64,000 nt of DNA from Thioalkalivibrio nitratireducens DSM 14787 (GCF_000321415.2 NC_019902.2:124001-188000); one strand, 5' to 3'. Positions 28,394 to 39,539 are shown, counted from the stretch's first letter. The notes: a model not told the origin generated them from the sequence alone. Translations and numbers: made by a program.

Positions 28394-28882
28394 ATGACCC
28401 GTACCAACCGACGCTTGTCGACCGCGCTCGCCCTGGCTGCAATGCTGGGAGCCCCACTGGCCGCGATGGCCGATCCCGTGGCCTATCCTGAGGGGTACCG
28501 TCACTGGCACCACGCGAAGTCCATGGTGATCCACGACGGTCATCCACTCGCCGATCCCTTTGCAGGGATTCATCACATCTATGTGAACGACCCGGCGCTC
28601 GAGGGCCTGCAAACCGGTCGTTATGCCGATGGCTCGGTGTTCGTGTTCGATCTGCTGCAGGCGGAGCACGGCGACGAGGTATTGACCGAAGGCGAACGCA
28701 AGCTCGTGGGCGTGATGGTCAAGGGAGCCGAGACCTACCAGGAAACCGGCGGCTGGGGCTTCGAGGGGTTTGCCGGTGACTCGCGGGATCAGCGCCTGGT
28801 GTCTGACGGTGGTCAGGCCTGCTTCGCCTGCCATCAGTCGCAGGCCGATTCCGATTACGTGTTCACGCGCTGGCGGCCGTGA
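28394..28882 (+). CDS. Exported cytochrome P460-type c-haem protein
   Basis: A 162-residue periplasmic protein with a signal peptide (LSTALALAAMLGAPLAAMA). The mature part starts DPVAYPEGYRHWHHAKSM and ends with the c-haem motif CFACHQ (Cys143-His147). Segments HHIYVNDPALEGL, FPDGS-like YADGSVFVFDLL and GWGFEGF fit the cytochrome P460/cytochrome c'-beta family, whose members oxidise hydroxylamine or bind NO. Whether this one has the Lys cross-link is unknown. The start at 28394 has AAAGGAGGAGG upstream. Expression is probably controlled by the divergent MarR protein. Confidence 0.86.
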   Translation: MTRTNRRLSTALALAAMLGAPLAAMADPVAYPEGYRHWHHAKSMVIHDGHPLADPFAGIHHIYVNDPALEGLQTGRYADGSVFVFDLLQAEHGDEVLTEGERKLVGVMVKGAETYQETGGWGFEGFAGDSRDQRLVSDGGQACFACHQSQADSDYVFTRWRP

Positions 28883-29254
28883 CCCGAGCCGGGCCCGTGC
28901 GTCCGCCCGGGGCCGGGTTTCCGTCCGGGCGGGGGCGCGCCTGGCAGTGTGCATATCCGGGGCGGCGCGCGCCGCCCGGTCGTTCATCCCCTCGGACCGA
29001 GCCGGTCGACCGCGGCGGCCAGGGGAAACGATGGGTTTGGCAAGTGCCGGGGCACCTTTTCCGACGAAATGTGACGGGAGGCCGTTCCTGTACGACGATC
29101 GGTGCGATCATCATGCCGAACGGTATAAACCGGTCTGGAAAAGGGCGGCATCCCAGCCTAGTCTCTACTACAGACCGCCGGGATCCACGGCGGGTCGTAG
29201 GTGGGTGCCAGCAGGGCTCCGCACCCCGACAGGGCGACCACCGGTACGGGAACC
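28883..29254. other. Intergenic region upstream of the PilZ gene
   Basis: No gene seen. It must contain the promoter for the PilZ-domain gene. I looked for a GEMM-type c-di-GMP riboswitch because of the PilZ neighbour, but the conserved core is not present. Confidence 0.4.
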
Positions 29255-29635
29255 ATGGACAAGCGCAAGAACACACGTCTACCGCTGAAGCTTTCCGGGC
29301 ACCTGAGCCTCGAGGATGGTCAGTACCACGAGACCGAGACCCAGGATATCAGCCTCGGTGGGGCCCGAGTGGACTTCGTCTCCGGCGATTCCTCGGAACG
29401 CAGCTGCGTGCTGACGCTGTTCGCCGAGGGCGAAGACGTGTTCTCGGTGACGATCGATGGGTGGGTCGTTTACGAGGACGGCCGGGGTTGCGGCGTCGCG
29501 TTCCAGTCGATGGACAAGCGGGACTTCGCGGCCTTCAAGGAGTTCATCGAGCGTCAGACCCGGGATCCCGAGAGCATCCGCAAGGAAGTCGCCCAGGGGA
29601 AGATCCCGGAGTTGAAGGACTGGGTGATCTCCTGA
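29255..29635 (+). CDS. PilZ-domain protein
   Basis: A 126-residue cytosolic protein. It begins MDKRKNTRLPLKLSG and continues ETQDISLGGARVDF, the RxxxR-like and (D/N)xSxxGG motifs that bind c-di-GMP in PilZ domains; the first motif is KRKNTR. The rest is a beta-barrel (WVVYEDGRGCGVAFQSMDKRD) with a C-terminal helix. The start at 29255 follows GTACGGGA. It is a single gene; the HD-GYP phosphodiesterase at 45827 is a possible functional partner in the same genome. Confidence 0.86.
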   Translation: MDKRKNTRLPLKLSGHLSLEDGQYHETETQDISLGGARVDFVSGDSSERSCVLTLFAEGEDVFSVTIDGWVVYEDGRGCGVAFQSMDKRDFAAFKEFIERQTRDPESIRKEVAQGKIPELKDWVIS

Positions 29636-29644
29636 TCGATTCGC

Positions 29645-29662
29645 GGGGGGGGGGGGGGGGGG
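29645..29662. repeat. Homopolymer of 18 G
   Basis: An uninterrupted run of 18 G residues ten bases after the PilZ stop codon. Such tracts slip during replication and sequencing. It lies between convergent genes, so its length would not change a reading frame. Confidence 0.9.
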
Positions 29663-29717
29663 CGACGGCCGGGCGCCTACCGGACAGGGGGTGGCAGTCG
29701 CACCGAACCAATTGGTT

Positions 29718-30857
29718 TCACCCGGTTTTGCGTCCCACGATCAGGCCATGATCGCGCGGCAGCCGCAGGCGGCTGACCGATTGGAACCCCGCGTCCCGGA
29801 GCCAGCTCTCGTATTCGTTCCACGTGTAGAGCATGCCCCGACCCGTGGCGAGGGTCAGGAAATACGGTGAGCCCAGCGCGGCGCTCAGTGGTCCCCGGCC
29901 GTCGTCCGCCTGCATCATGTTGAAGATCATCACCTGCCCGCCGCTGGGAAGCGCCTGAAACGCCTTTTCGAGTAGCCGCCGGTTTTCGGCCTCGGACCAG
30001 ATCGTCAGGAAGTGACAGAACAGAAAGCCGTCGGCGCCCTCCGGAAACGGATCGGTGAAGCAGTTCCCGGCATGTGTGCCCAGCCGGTCGGCGTGCCGGC
30101 TTTGCTGGAAGTTCCGCTGCGCGATCGTGCAGACGCTCGGCAGGTCGAAGACCGTGTTGCGCAGATGCGGGTGCTGGCCGGCAAGTTCCAGCACGTTGGC
30201 TCCGTTGCCGCCGCCGACATCGACGAGATGGCGGACACCGGAGAAATCGCCGAAACGGGCGAGCAGCTGGTTGGCCTGCACCGAGATCGACTCCATCGCC
30301 TCCTGGAAGATGGTTTCCAGCCGCGGATCGTGGGCGAGACGTTCGTACAGGGTGGGTTCGTTACCCGGGAACTCCGTGAGGCCGACGTTCGTGTTCGCAG
30401 CCAGGGCCTCGGGAAGATGCGCCAGCGCCCGGTAGTTGATCTCCCGCTGCCACCGGAGGATCGGCACCACGTTGCCCGGAACCCCTTCCACCAGCAGCCG
30501 GCTTGCCAAGTAGCCGTTCCGGTAACGGTGCCGTCGCTTGCGCAGCAGGCCCAGGCTCGTACATCCCAGCAGCAGGATCCGCGTGGGCTTCTCTTCCAGT
30601 CCCAACCGTTCGGCGATTTCCGGCAGCGTGAGTTCGGGTTCGCGGTCGAGCAGCGTGAACAGACCGGTCTGGACCCCGGCGCAGACGGTCTGGAAGTAGA
30701 TGTGCCCGCCCATCAACAGGTACATGTGCCGCGCGTGGCGCCGCAGCAGCAGGCCTTCCATCACGCGCGTGGTCCAGATCCGTTCGGCATGCCGCCACAG
30801 CCGACCGAGCGTGCGTCGCGGCCGGATGGATGCGGTCGATGGATCCGGCATTGGCAT
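29718..30857 (-). CDS. O-methyltransferase family 2 (hydroxyneurosporene/ASMT-like)
   Basis: A 379-residue SAM-dependent O-methyltransferase. The N-terminal dimerisation domain has LTLPEIAERLGLEEKPTRILL and the SAM site is LVDVGGGNGANVLELAGQHP; the catalytic region includes FHHVL-like FCHFLTIWSEAENRRLLEKA and a C-terminal WNEYESWLRDAGFQSV. This family methylates carotenoids, aryl-polyenes or other phenolic and hydroxylated natural products. The N-terminus has a basic stretch of 40 residues. No pigment or natural product genes adjoin it, so the substrate is unknown. Confidence 0.85.
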   Translation of the reverse strand: MPMPDPSTASIRPRRTLGRLWRHAERIWTTRVMEGLLLRRHARHMYLLMGGHIYFQTVCAGVQTGLFTLLDREPELTLPEIAERLGLEEKPTRILLLGCTSLGLLRKRRHRYRNGYLASRLLVEGVPGNVVPILRWQREINYRALAHLPEALAANTNVGLTEFPGNEPTLYERLAHDPRLETIFQEAMESISVQANQLLARFGDFSGVRHLVDVGGGNGANVLELAGQHPHLRNTVFDLPSVCTIAQRNFQQSRHADRLGTHAGNCFTDPFPEGADGFLFCHFLTIWSEAENRRLLEKAFQALPSGGQVMIFNMMQADDGRGPLSAALGSPYFLTLATGRGMLYTWNEYESWLRDAGFQSVSRLRLPRDHGLIVGRKTG

Positions 30858-31114
30858 GAAGGCTTCCCTCTTGTGGCCGAGCGACCGATGCGAGGCACCT
30901 GCCGAGCATTTCCGGCGTTTCCGGGCACCTGCGGGCGTGTTCGGGTCCAGTCTCTGGCATTCTGCGGCCCGCCGCAGTATCCAGTCGTCGCCAGTTCTGC
31001 GTCAATCGGCCACGGTTACCGGCGTCGCCGTTCCCCCGGCTCATTGGGCGGCACAACGCAGCACTTGACTACCACGGAACCTTCGCGGTGAGTGCGACAC
31101 TGCCCTGCGTCGGT
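30858..31114. other. Upstream region of the O-methyltransferase
   Basis: About 250 bases without a gene. It should hold the promoter of the minus-strand methyltransferase; nothing specific is evident. Confidence 0.4.
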
Positions 31115-31291
31115 CGTCATTGCGAGCGTAGCGCGGCACAAATGCGCGCAGCGCATTGAACAGCCGAAGGCTGGCCCGCAGGGTGAGCGCAGCGAATAAT
31201 CTAGGCGGCGCCAGGAGGGCCAACGCCGTTTGAATCGCCACGTGCCGCCACGCTAGGCTCGCGGCTAAAGGCCTCGCTTTTCGCGATGACA
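31115..31291. repeat. Dispersed repeat with GTCATTGCGAGC ends
   Basis: GTCATTGCGAGCGTAGCG at 31116-31133 is the known left end of a widespread dispersed bacterial repeat; the inverted right end CTCGCTTTTCGCGATGAC is at 31273-31290. The inner sequence includes AATCTAGGCGGCG and AATCGCCACGTGCCGC, also typical of that family. The element is 177 bases and non-coding. Confidence 0.7.
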
Positions 31292-31320
31292 GTGGTTTCG
31301 AAGACGGCCCGTTCCAATGT

Positions 31321-31347
31321 GCGGAGTTTCCGTGATAATCAGGACGC
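31321..31347. repeat. Solo end of the GTGATAATCAGG element
   Basis: GCGGAGTTTCCGTGATAATCAGG here matches the right terminal repeat of the MITE-like element at 45574-45784 (GCGGAGCTTGCGTGATAATCAGG). No matching second end was seen nearby, so this is a remnant or the end of a different internal sequence. Confidence 0.6.
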
Positions 31348-31577
31348 AGCATGGGTGGGCGGATTCGTGAATGGCCCGGCCGACAGGACCGTCCCGGAAC
31401 CCGGGGCGGCCTTCAACGCATCGCGAATAATCCGGTGTTCGTCGGTCTGCAGCGCCTGGAGCAGGGTGGGCTGGGCCAAGTCCTGGTTCACCAGGCGATG
31501 GGAGAACCTATAGAGCGCGTCGCCGAAGACGGGCCGCGGCGGCCGGCCCCGGGCCGTGAGTGTGCGTGCGCGGAACC

Positions 31578-31746
31578 ACTAGCAGCCTGTCGGACTTGGA
31601 CTGCTCCTACTGCGCCGGTGGGAAGAGCGGTGTATTTTCCCTGATTTCTCGTTACATAGAACCACTATGCGCCTCGAAATCATGAAAACTGCCCTCGCTC
31701 TCCCACGCGGCTCGCTACGGGCACCCAAGTCCGGCAGGCTGCTAGT
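31578..31746. mobile_element. MITE-like element with 22-bp terminal inverted repeats
   Basis: ACTAGCAGCCTGTCGGACTTGG at the left end (31578) is the inverse of CCAAGTCCGGCAGGCTGCTAGT at the right end (31725-31746) with one mismatch. Inside, GTATTTTCCCTGATTTC and GAAATCATGAAAACTGCC also pair, and the centre has CATAG/CTATG, so all 169 bases can fold as one long imperfect hairpin. It encodes nothing. It is probably mobilised by a transposase elsewhere in the genome. Confidence 0.75.
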
Positions 31747-32376
31747 ACTCGTCGTAGCGCCCCGTCGTTGACGGCGAGGGACGGGGCGAAGATCGGTGCT
31801 AAATTCTTGCACCTGCGGCAGGCGCATCGCCACGCCGCCTCGGTGGACCTGCTGCGCTTGATAGCCCCATCGCGCCCGCCCTGCCAGGCCGGGCCAAACC
31901 ATCGCGCGCGAGGCCCGGCCTCGCCGGCAGACACCGGGGCGGCCCGATCGGCAGAACCCCGCCAACCGTCACCGGCACCACCGTAGGTGGAACACGGGAG
32001 TGGGATTGCCGCTTCCGGCGAACCCTTATCTCAGAGACCGGGCTCCGGGTCGCTCGCGGCGTAGCCGTACCTTGTCGCTCGGGGGCCAGGGGCGGTCGCG
32101 CCAGTCGCGTTCGTAGGCGAATCGGAGCCGGTCTGATCTAGGTTGCCCGGACGCGACCTTGCCATCCACGGATGGTGCCGGTGCGGATTACCCCGTTCGC
32201 GTGGGGCGGGCCCCGAGCCAATGGCAACCCGTGTTCGGAACGTTGAACGTTGACAGTAGTGCCGCCATCCCTGCACGCCCAATGCCCGACCGCGAGCGGA
32301 CACTCGATACGGAGGGCTGTTGACACCCCCAGAACGAACAAGGCCCGGATGCCCGAGCCTATGTTCTTGATTCAAT
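31747..32376. other. Intergenic region between repeat element and tRNA-Pro
   Basis: About 630 bases without a recognisable gene. Short frames on both strands are Arg/Pro/Ala-rich and lack ribosome sites or similarity. The composition and neighbouring repeats suggest decayed accessory DNA. Confidence 0.4.
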
Positions 32377-32453
32377 TGGTCGGAGTGAAAGGATTCGAAC
32401 CTTCGACCCCTGCCTCCCGAAGGCAGTGCTCTACCAGGCTGAGCTACACTCCG
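32377..32453 (-). tRNA. tRNA-Pro (CGG)
   Basis: On the minus strand the acceptor arms CGGAGTG and CACTCCG pair, followed by ACCA encoded in the gene. The D-arm is GCTCAGCCTGGTAGAGC, the anticodon arm CTGCC-TTCGGGA-GGCAG with anticodon CGG, and the T-arm contains GGTTCGAATCC. All stems are complete. Confidence 0.97.
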
Positions 32454-32466
32454 AACCGAGCCGCAT

Positions 32467-32495
32467 ATTCTGCATGGAACTTTCGCCGCTGTCCA
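32467..32495 (-). promoter_or_regulatory. Possible promoter of tRNA-Pro
   Basis: Read on the minus strand, TGGACA (32495-32490) and CAGAAT (32472-32467) are 17 bases apart and end 14 bases before the tRNA. They lie in the gap between ispB and the tRNA. Fit to consensus is moderate. Confidence 0.4.
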
Positions 32496-32515
32496 TGCCC
32501 CGGGTAATTCGCGAT

Positions 32516-33484
32516 TCAGTGATCGCGTTCCACCGCGAAGCGCGCGAGATGCGTCAGCACGTCGCGGTGCGGCGAGGGCGGCAGGAGTTCGAGAGCGGCG
32601 ATCGCCGCCGATGCCTCGGCCTCGGCCCGTGCTCTGGCATAGTCGAGCGCGCCGCTGTCGCGGACGATCGCGAGGATCTCGTCGACATGATCCCGGCCGC
32701 CCGACTCGATCGCGCCACGGATCAGGGTTTGGCCCTCGGGCGACGCGATGCGCAGCGCCTGGATCAGGGGCAGCGTGGGTTTGCCCTCGGCGAGGTCGTC
32801 GCCCATCCGCTTGCCGGTGACCTCGCTGTCGGCGGAGTAGTCGAGCACGTCGTCGATCAGCTGGAACGCGGTGCCGAGGTGCATTCCGTAGTGGGCCAGC
32901 GCCTGCTCTTCCGCGTTCGGCATTTCGGCGAGTACGGCCCCCATCTGGCACGCCGCCTCGAACAGCTTCGCGGTCTTGGAGCGGATGACTTCCATGTAGC
33001 GCGCTTCATCGACGTCGGCATCGTGGCAGTTCATCAGCTGCATCACCTCGCCCTCGGCGATCACATTGGTCGCATGCGCGAGGATCTCCATCACCCGCAT
33101 CGAGCCGACGTCGACCATCATTTCGAACGCGCGCGAGTACAGGAAGTCGCCGACGAGTACCGCCGCCTCGTTGCCGAACAGCTGGTTGGCCGTTTCCTGG
33201 CCCCGGCGCAATTCCGAGGCATCGACCACGTCGTCGTGCAGCAGGGTCGCGGTATGGATGAACTCCACCACGGCGGCCAGGGTGACGTGGTGCGGCCCCT
33301 GGTAGCCGCAGGCACGGGCAGCGAGCACCGCGAGCAGTGGCCGCAGGCGCTTGCCGCCGCTGCGGATGATATAGTGCGAGAGCTGATTGATCAGCGCCAC
33401 CGGCGAGGCAAGGCGCTCGCGGATGCACTGGTCGACCGCCTGCATGTCGTCTGCAGCGATGGTTGGAATGACGCTAGTGGACAT
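32516..33484 (-). CDS. ispB: IspB, polyprenyl (octaprenyl) diphosphate synthase
   Basis: A 322-residue trans-prenyltransferase that makes the ubiquinone side chain by adding isopentenyl diphosphate units. The two aspartate-rich motifs are LLHDDVVDAS and QLIDDVLDYS, which bind the magnesium-diphosphate. SGGKRLRPLLAVLAA, HTATLLHDD and GEVMQL are also family signatures. It is divergent from rplU with 193 bases between the starts, the usual gene order in gammaproteobacteria. Confidence 0.96.
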   Translation of the reverse strand: MSTSVIPTIAADDMQAVDQCIRERLASPVALINQLSHYIIRSGGKRLRPLLAVLAARACGYQGPHHVTLAAVVEFIHTATLLHDDVVDASELRRGQETANQLFGNEAAVLVGDFLYSRAFEMMVDVGSMRVMEILAHATNVIAEGEVMQLMNCHDADVDEARYMEVIRSKTAKLFEAACQMGAVLAEMPNAEEQALAHYGMHLGTAFQLIDDVLDYSADSEVTGKRMGDDLAEGKPTLPLIQALRIASPEGQTLIRGAIESGGRDHVDEILAIVRDSGALDYARARAEAEASAAIAALELLPPSPHRDVLTHLARFAVERDH

Positions 33485-33602
33485 GTTGCAGGCTGAAAGC
33501 CGGTGGTGAGGGCGATTGCATGCTAGAAACGGCTTTCAGGGGTGTCAAGCGGCCCTGCGGCTGCTCGGTGGTCCGCCGCGCTGCCGGGGAGCGGATTCGG
33601 CG

Positions 33603-33631
33603 TTGACCGCGGGGTGATCCGTTGCTAGTAT
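33603..33631 (+). promoter_or_regulatory. Sigma-70 promoter of rplU-rpmA
   Basis: TTGACC at 33603-33608 and TAGTAT at 33626-33631 with a 17-base spacer, 47 bases upstream of the rplU start. This is the best match to consensus in the ispB-rplU gap. Confidence 0.7.
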
Positions 33632-33677
33632 TCCGCCCCTTTCGCGAGAGCAGTAGCGCCAACGGAGTCTGAGCATC

Positions 33678-33989
33678 ATGTACGCGATCATCGCAACGGG
33701 TGGAAAGCAGTATCGGGTGGCCGAAGGCGACCTGATCCGGATCGAGAAGCTCGAGGCCGACGTCGGGTCGACCGTCGATTTCGACCGGGTTCTGATGGTC
33801 GGCGAGGGCGAGGACGTGCGTGTCGGGGCTCCGCTGGTCGATGGCGGCAAGGTCACCGCCACCGTGGAATCTCACGGGCGCGGAGACAAGGTGCACATCA
33901 TCAAGTTCCGCCGCCGCAAGCATCATCGCAAGCAGATGGGGCACCGCCAGTACTACACGGCCGTGCGCATCACCGGCATTGCCGGGTAA
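33678..33989 (+). CDS. rplU: 50S ribosomal protein L21
   Basis: A 103-residue ribosomal protein that binds 23S r[21 protein letters not shown] at the N-terminus and [19 protein letters not shown] near the C-terminus are diagnostic. It is the first gene of the rplU-rpmA pair and 12 bases separate it from rpmA. Confidence 0.98.
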   Translation: MYAIIATGGKQYRVAEGDLIRIEKLEADVGSTVDFDRVLMVGEGEDVRVGAPLVDGGKVTATVESHGRGDKVHIIKFRRRKHHRKQMGHRQYYTAVRITGIAG

Positions 33990-34001
33990 GGAGAAACAAA
34001 G

Positions 34002-36511
<2,510 letters not shown>

Positions 36512-36569
36512 CTTCCATCGCTCGCCCGGCGGTGTACGGGCGGCCGATGCCTGCGCGGCCGCGCACAGC

Positions 36570-36606
36570 AGAAAGCCCGCCGAGGTGTGACCTTGGCGGG
36601 CTTTCT
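36570..36606. terminator. Bidirectional terminator between proB and rpsT
   Basis: AGAAAGCCCGCC and GGCGGGCTTTCT form a 12-bp perfect stem extended by AGGT/ACCT. It has A-rich and T-rich flanks on the two sides, so it can serve both convergent genes. Confidence 0.88.
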
Positions 36607-36646
36607 GTCGGAGGCGGGCACCGGGTGCGGCCCGGTGCCCGCTGGA

Positions 36647-36916
36647 TCAGGCCTGGCCCATCTCCCGGATCCGGGCGTTCAGCCGACTCTTGTGCCGCGC
36701 GGCCTTGTTCCGGTGTATCAGGCCCTTGCTGACGGTGGAATCGATCACCGGCACGGCCTGGCGATAGGCGCTGGTCGCGCTTTCCGGATCGCCGGAGCGG
36801 ATGACCTTCAGCACACTCTTGACCGAGGTGCGGAAACGGGAGCGCAGCGCCATGTTGTGGGCGCGGTTCTTCACTGCCTGTCGGGCGCGCTTGCGTGCAG
36901 ATGCGATGTTCGCCAA
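36647..36916 (-). CDS. rpsT: 30S ribosomal protein S20, TTG start
   Basis: An 89-residue protein that binds 16S rRNA: ANIASARKRARQAVKNRAHN, RTSVKSVLKVI and GLIHRNKAARHKSRL. The start codon is TTG at 36916, seven to eight bases after AGAGGA. E. coli rpsT also starts at UUG, and there the poor start is part of S20 autoregulation; the same may hold here. It is transcribed towards proB, with a shared terminator between. Confidence 0.95.
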   Translation of the reverse strand: MANIASARKRARQAVKNRAHNMALRSRFRTSVKSVLKVIRSGDPESATSAYRQAVPVIDSTVSKGLIHRNKAARHKSRLNARIREMGQA

Positions 36917-37168
36917 GGCGGAATCCTCTTGAATGCCGTGTAGAGCGTCGGAAAGGGACGAGAAAATACAGCGATGCGCGGCTGCGGTCAAGGCGTTGCC
37001 AGCCCCCGGCATCGCCGCGCGTCGGCCCGATGCGGATTGAAACGCGTTGCTGCTGCGTCTACTTGCACAGGCTGCCTGCGCCGCCCCGCACCGATCGGCA
37101 CTGGCCGCGCCGGGTCGCATCCGGTGTTCAGGCCGGCAGCGGAACCCACGATCCACAGGAGAGATTCG

Positions 37169-37696
37169 ATGATGAAGACTGGAAATCACGGAACGCGTGC
37201 CCGTTCCACCGGCTGGTTGGGCATGGCCGCGCTGCTGGTGGTGGCCAGCCTGATGTTGGCGGCGGCGCCGAAGGCGTTGAGCGCGGCCGAGGCGCGCGTC
37301 GTCTACCACGCGGACTTTGCCGATCCCCGGCGCTTCTCGTCGATGCTGACGAGCATCAACAACATGGTAATGCACTACAACGACCACTTCATCGACTACG
37401 ACGTGCGCATCGTGTTCGTGGCGCACGGGATCCGTTTCGTAACCGACGACGCGCTGGAGGGGACTCCGTTCGAGGAGGACGACCGGCTTCGCGAGGACCG
37501 TTCCACGCTGCGCGGGCGCCTGCTGTCGCTGAACAGCCTGCACAACGTGCGCCTGGAACTCTGCGAGATCACCCAGGGCGCGATCGGCCTGGGTTCGGAC
37601 GAGGTGTACGAGGCGGTGGATTTCATCCCCTCGGGCGTGGTGCGGATTGCCGAGTTGCAGAACGAGGAAGGCTTCGCCTACGTGAAGGTCGAATGA
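37169..37696 (+). CDS. Exported DsrE/DsrF-like protein
   Basis: A 175-residue protein with an N-terminal signal or anchor helix (GWLGMAALLVVASLMLAAA). The mature part is a DsrE-like fold: RVVYHADFADPRRFSSMLTS, INNMVMHY, YDVRIVFVAHGIRF and the single Cys in VRLELCEITQGAIGL, then FIPSGVVRIAELQNEEGFAYVKVE. DsrE-type proteins carry sulfane sulfur on a Cys or bind partners in sulfur transfer. A periplasmic version suggests handling of sulfur compounds outside the cytosol. The start at 37169 has CAGGAGAG upstream; an adjacent second ATG is also possible. Confidence 0.85.
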   Translation: MMKTGNHGTRARSTGWLGMAALLVVASLMLAAAPKALSAAEARVVYHADFADPRRFSSMLTSINNMVMHYNDHFIDYDVRIVFVAHGIRFVTDDALEGTPFEEDDRLREDRSTLRGRLLSLNSLHNVRLELCEITQGAIGLGSDEVYEAVDFIPSGVVRIAELQNEEGFAYVKVE

Positions 37697-37849
37697 ACGT
37701 CTGAGTCCGGGGCGGGGGCTGCCTGCCGGCCCCTGGCCGCCCCGGCGCGGGTCGCGGCCGGGGCGATCCACGCCAGCCAGGGCCCCGGTCTCCTTCATCC
37801 GGCGGCCGGCGTCCCCTACACTTGCCGGTTTTCGCGACGCAGGCTCGCC

Positions 37850-39409
37850 GTGAACCGCATATTCCGTTCCACCGCGATCGTCAGCGGGATGACGCTGATC
37901 TCCCGCATCCTCGGCTACCTGCGCGACATGGTGTTGGCCGTCACCTTCGGCGCGGGCGCCGCGACCGACGCGTTCTTCGTCGCATTCCGGATCCCGAACT
38001 TCTTTCGCCGGCTGTTCGCCGAGGGGGCATTTTCCCAGGCGTTCGTGCCGGTGTTTGCCGAATACCGGGAGAAGCACGGGCGCGTGTCCCTGCGCGACCT
38101 GCTCGATCATACCGCCGGGGCACTGCTGGCCGCGCTGGCGCTGGTCACGCTGATCGGAGTGCTCGCCGCGCCCTGGCTGATCTGGGTGTTCGCACCGGGG
38201 CTCGCACAGGCCGAGGGACGCCAGGATCTCGCGGTGCAGATGCTGCGCATCACCTTTCCCTACCTGCTGTTCATCTCGTTGACCGCGATGGCCGCCGGGA
38301 TCCTGAACAGCATCGGGCGCTTCGCGGTGCCGGCCTTCACGCCGGTGTTTCTGAACCTGGCGCTGATCGCGGCGGCGCTCTGGGCCGCGCCGATGTTTCC
38401 GGAGCCGGTGGTGGCGCTGGCCTGGGGCGTGTTCATCGCCGGGGTGCTGCAACTGGCCTTCCAGGTGCCGTTCCTGGTGCGCGCGGGGCTGCTGCCCCGG
38501 CCGCGCTTCCGGCGTGCACACGCCGGCGTGCGCAAGATCGTGCGGCTGATGCTGCCCGCGATCCTGGGCACGTCGGTGGTCCAGATCAACCTGCTGGTCG
38601 ACACGGTGATCGCGTCGTTCCTGGTCGCGGGCTCGATTTCCTGGCTGTACTTCGGAGACCGGTTCGTCGAGCTGCCGCTGGCGCTGTTCGGGATCGCGAT
38701 CGCGACCGTGATCCTGCCGCGGCTGTCGGGCGAGCATTCCCGCGCCGACGGGGCCGCGTTCGGGCGTACCCTGGACTGGGCGTTGCGGCTGTCGCTGCTG
38801 GTCGCGCTGCCCGCCGCGGCCGGTCTGATCGTGCTCGCGGTGCCGATCCTTGCGACGCTGATCCAGTACAGCGCCTTTACCGAGCACGATACCCGCATGG
38901 CCGCGATGGCCCTGGCCGCGTATGCGCTGGGCCTGCCTGCGTTCATCCTGATCAAGGTGCTGGCGCCGGGGTTCTTCGCGCGCCAGGACACGAAGACGCC
39001 GGTGAAGATCGCGGTGATCGCGATGCTCGCGAACATGGGGCTCAATGCCCTGTTCGTTGTGCCTTGGTACGTCTCCGGCGTTCCCGGCGCGCATGCCGGC
39101 CTGGCGCTGGCCACGTCCGCTTCGGCCTATCTGAACGCGGGGCTGCTGTACCGCGGGTTGCGGCGCGAGGGAATCTATCGCCCCGGCCCGGCACTGCCCG
39201 GGTTCCAGCCCGGGCTGTGGGCTGCGCTGGCGGTGATGGTGGCCGTGCTCGCACTGGCGGCTCCGGGCTGGGGACAGTGGTCGGACTGGGGTGCGGCACA
39301 GCGCGGGCTGGTGTTGTCGGGCCTGATCGCTGCGGGGGCAGGCAGTTTTCTGGCCGTGCTGTTCGTGGCCGGGCTGCGCCCGCGGCAGTTCCTGCTCCGC
39401 GATTCCTGA
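37850..39409 (+). CDS. murJ: MurJ, lipid II flippase
   Basis: A 519-residue inner-membrane protein of about 14 helices (MviN family) that moves lipid II across the membrane for peptidoglycan synthesis. The N-terminus reads STAIVSGMTLISRILGYLRD and FGAGAATDAFFVAFRIPNFF, with RLFAEGAFSQAFVPVF. The start is GTG at 37850. It precedes ribF, a common order in gammaproteobacteria. Confidence 0.96.
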   Translation: MNRIFRSTAIVSGMTLISRILGYLRDMVLAVTFGAGAATDAFFVAFRIPNFFRRLFAEGAFSQAFVPVFAEYREKHGRVSLRDLLDHTAGALLAALALVTLIGVLAAPWLIWVFAPGLAQAEGRQDLAVQMLRITFPYLLFISLTAMAAGILNSIGRFAVPAFTPVFLNLALIAAALWAAPMFPEPVVALAWGVFIAGVLQLAFQVPFLVRAGLLPRPRFRRAHAGVRKIVRLMLPAILGTSVVQINLLVDTVIASFLVAGSISWLYFGDRFVELPLALFGIAIATVILPRLSGEHSRADGAAFGRTLDWALRLSLLVALPAAAGLIVLAVPILATLIQYSAFTEHDTRMAAMALAAYALGLPAFILIKVLAPGFFARQDTKTPVKIAVIAMLANMGLNALFVVPWYVSGVPGAHAGLALATSASAYLNAGLLYRGLRREGIYRPGPALPGFQPGLWAALAVMVAVLALAAPGWGQWSDWGAAQRGLVLSGLIAAGAGSFLAVLFVAGLRPRQFLLRDS

Positions 39410-39463
39410 CGCTGGGGCCCCGGCGCCCGCGCGCCGGTACGCATGGCCGCCTGGAGGCCACCC

Positions 39464-39539
39464 GACTCAGGGGACGGCGTCCAGGGGGCGTCGCAGCGGG
39501 GCCGCGCCGGGCGCGCTTTGAACCCCTGAGTCTCAGGGG
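39464..39539. repeat. Palindromes upstream of ribF
   Basis: GACTCAGGGG (39464-39473) is the inverse of CCCCTGAGTC (39523-39532), and CCCCTGAG-T-CTCAGGGG (39523-39539) is itself a perfect palindrome. It lies about 30 bases upstream of TATACT (39568-39573), a possible -10 of ribF. It could be a murJ terminator without T-run or an operator. Confidence 0.5.

Noticed and set aside
29100-29250. c-di-GMP riboswitch upstream of the PilZ gene
   Set aside because: The conserved GEMM core and its two stem loops are not found; only scattered short matches.
31351-31560. Possible coding remnant on the minus strand reading ALYRFSHRLVNQDLAQP and IIRDALKAAPGSGT
   Set aside because: The frame is short, has no start or ribosome site and resembles no family I know; it lies between repeats.
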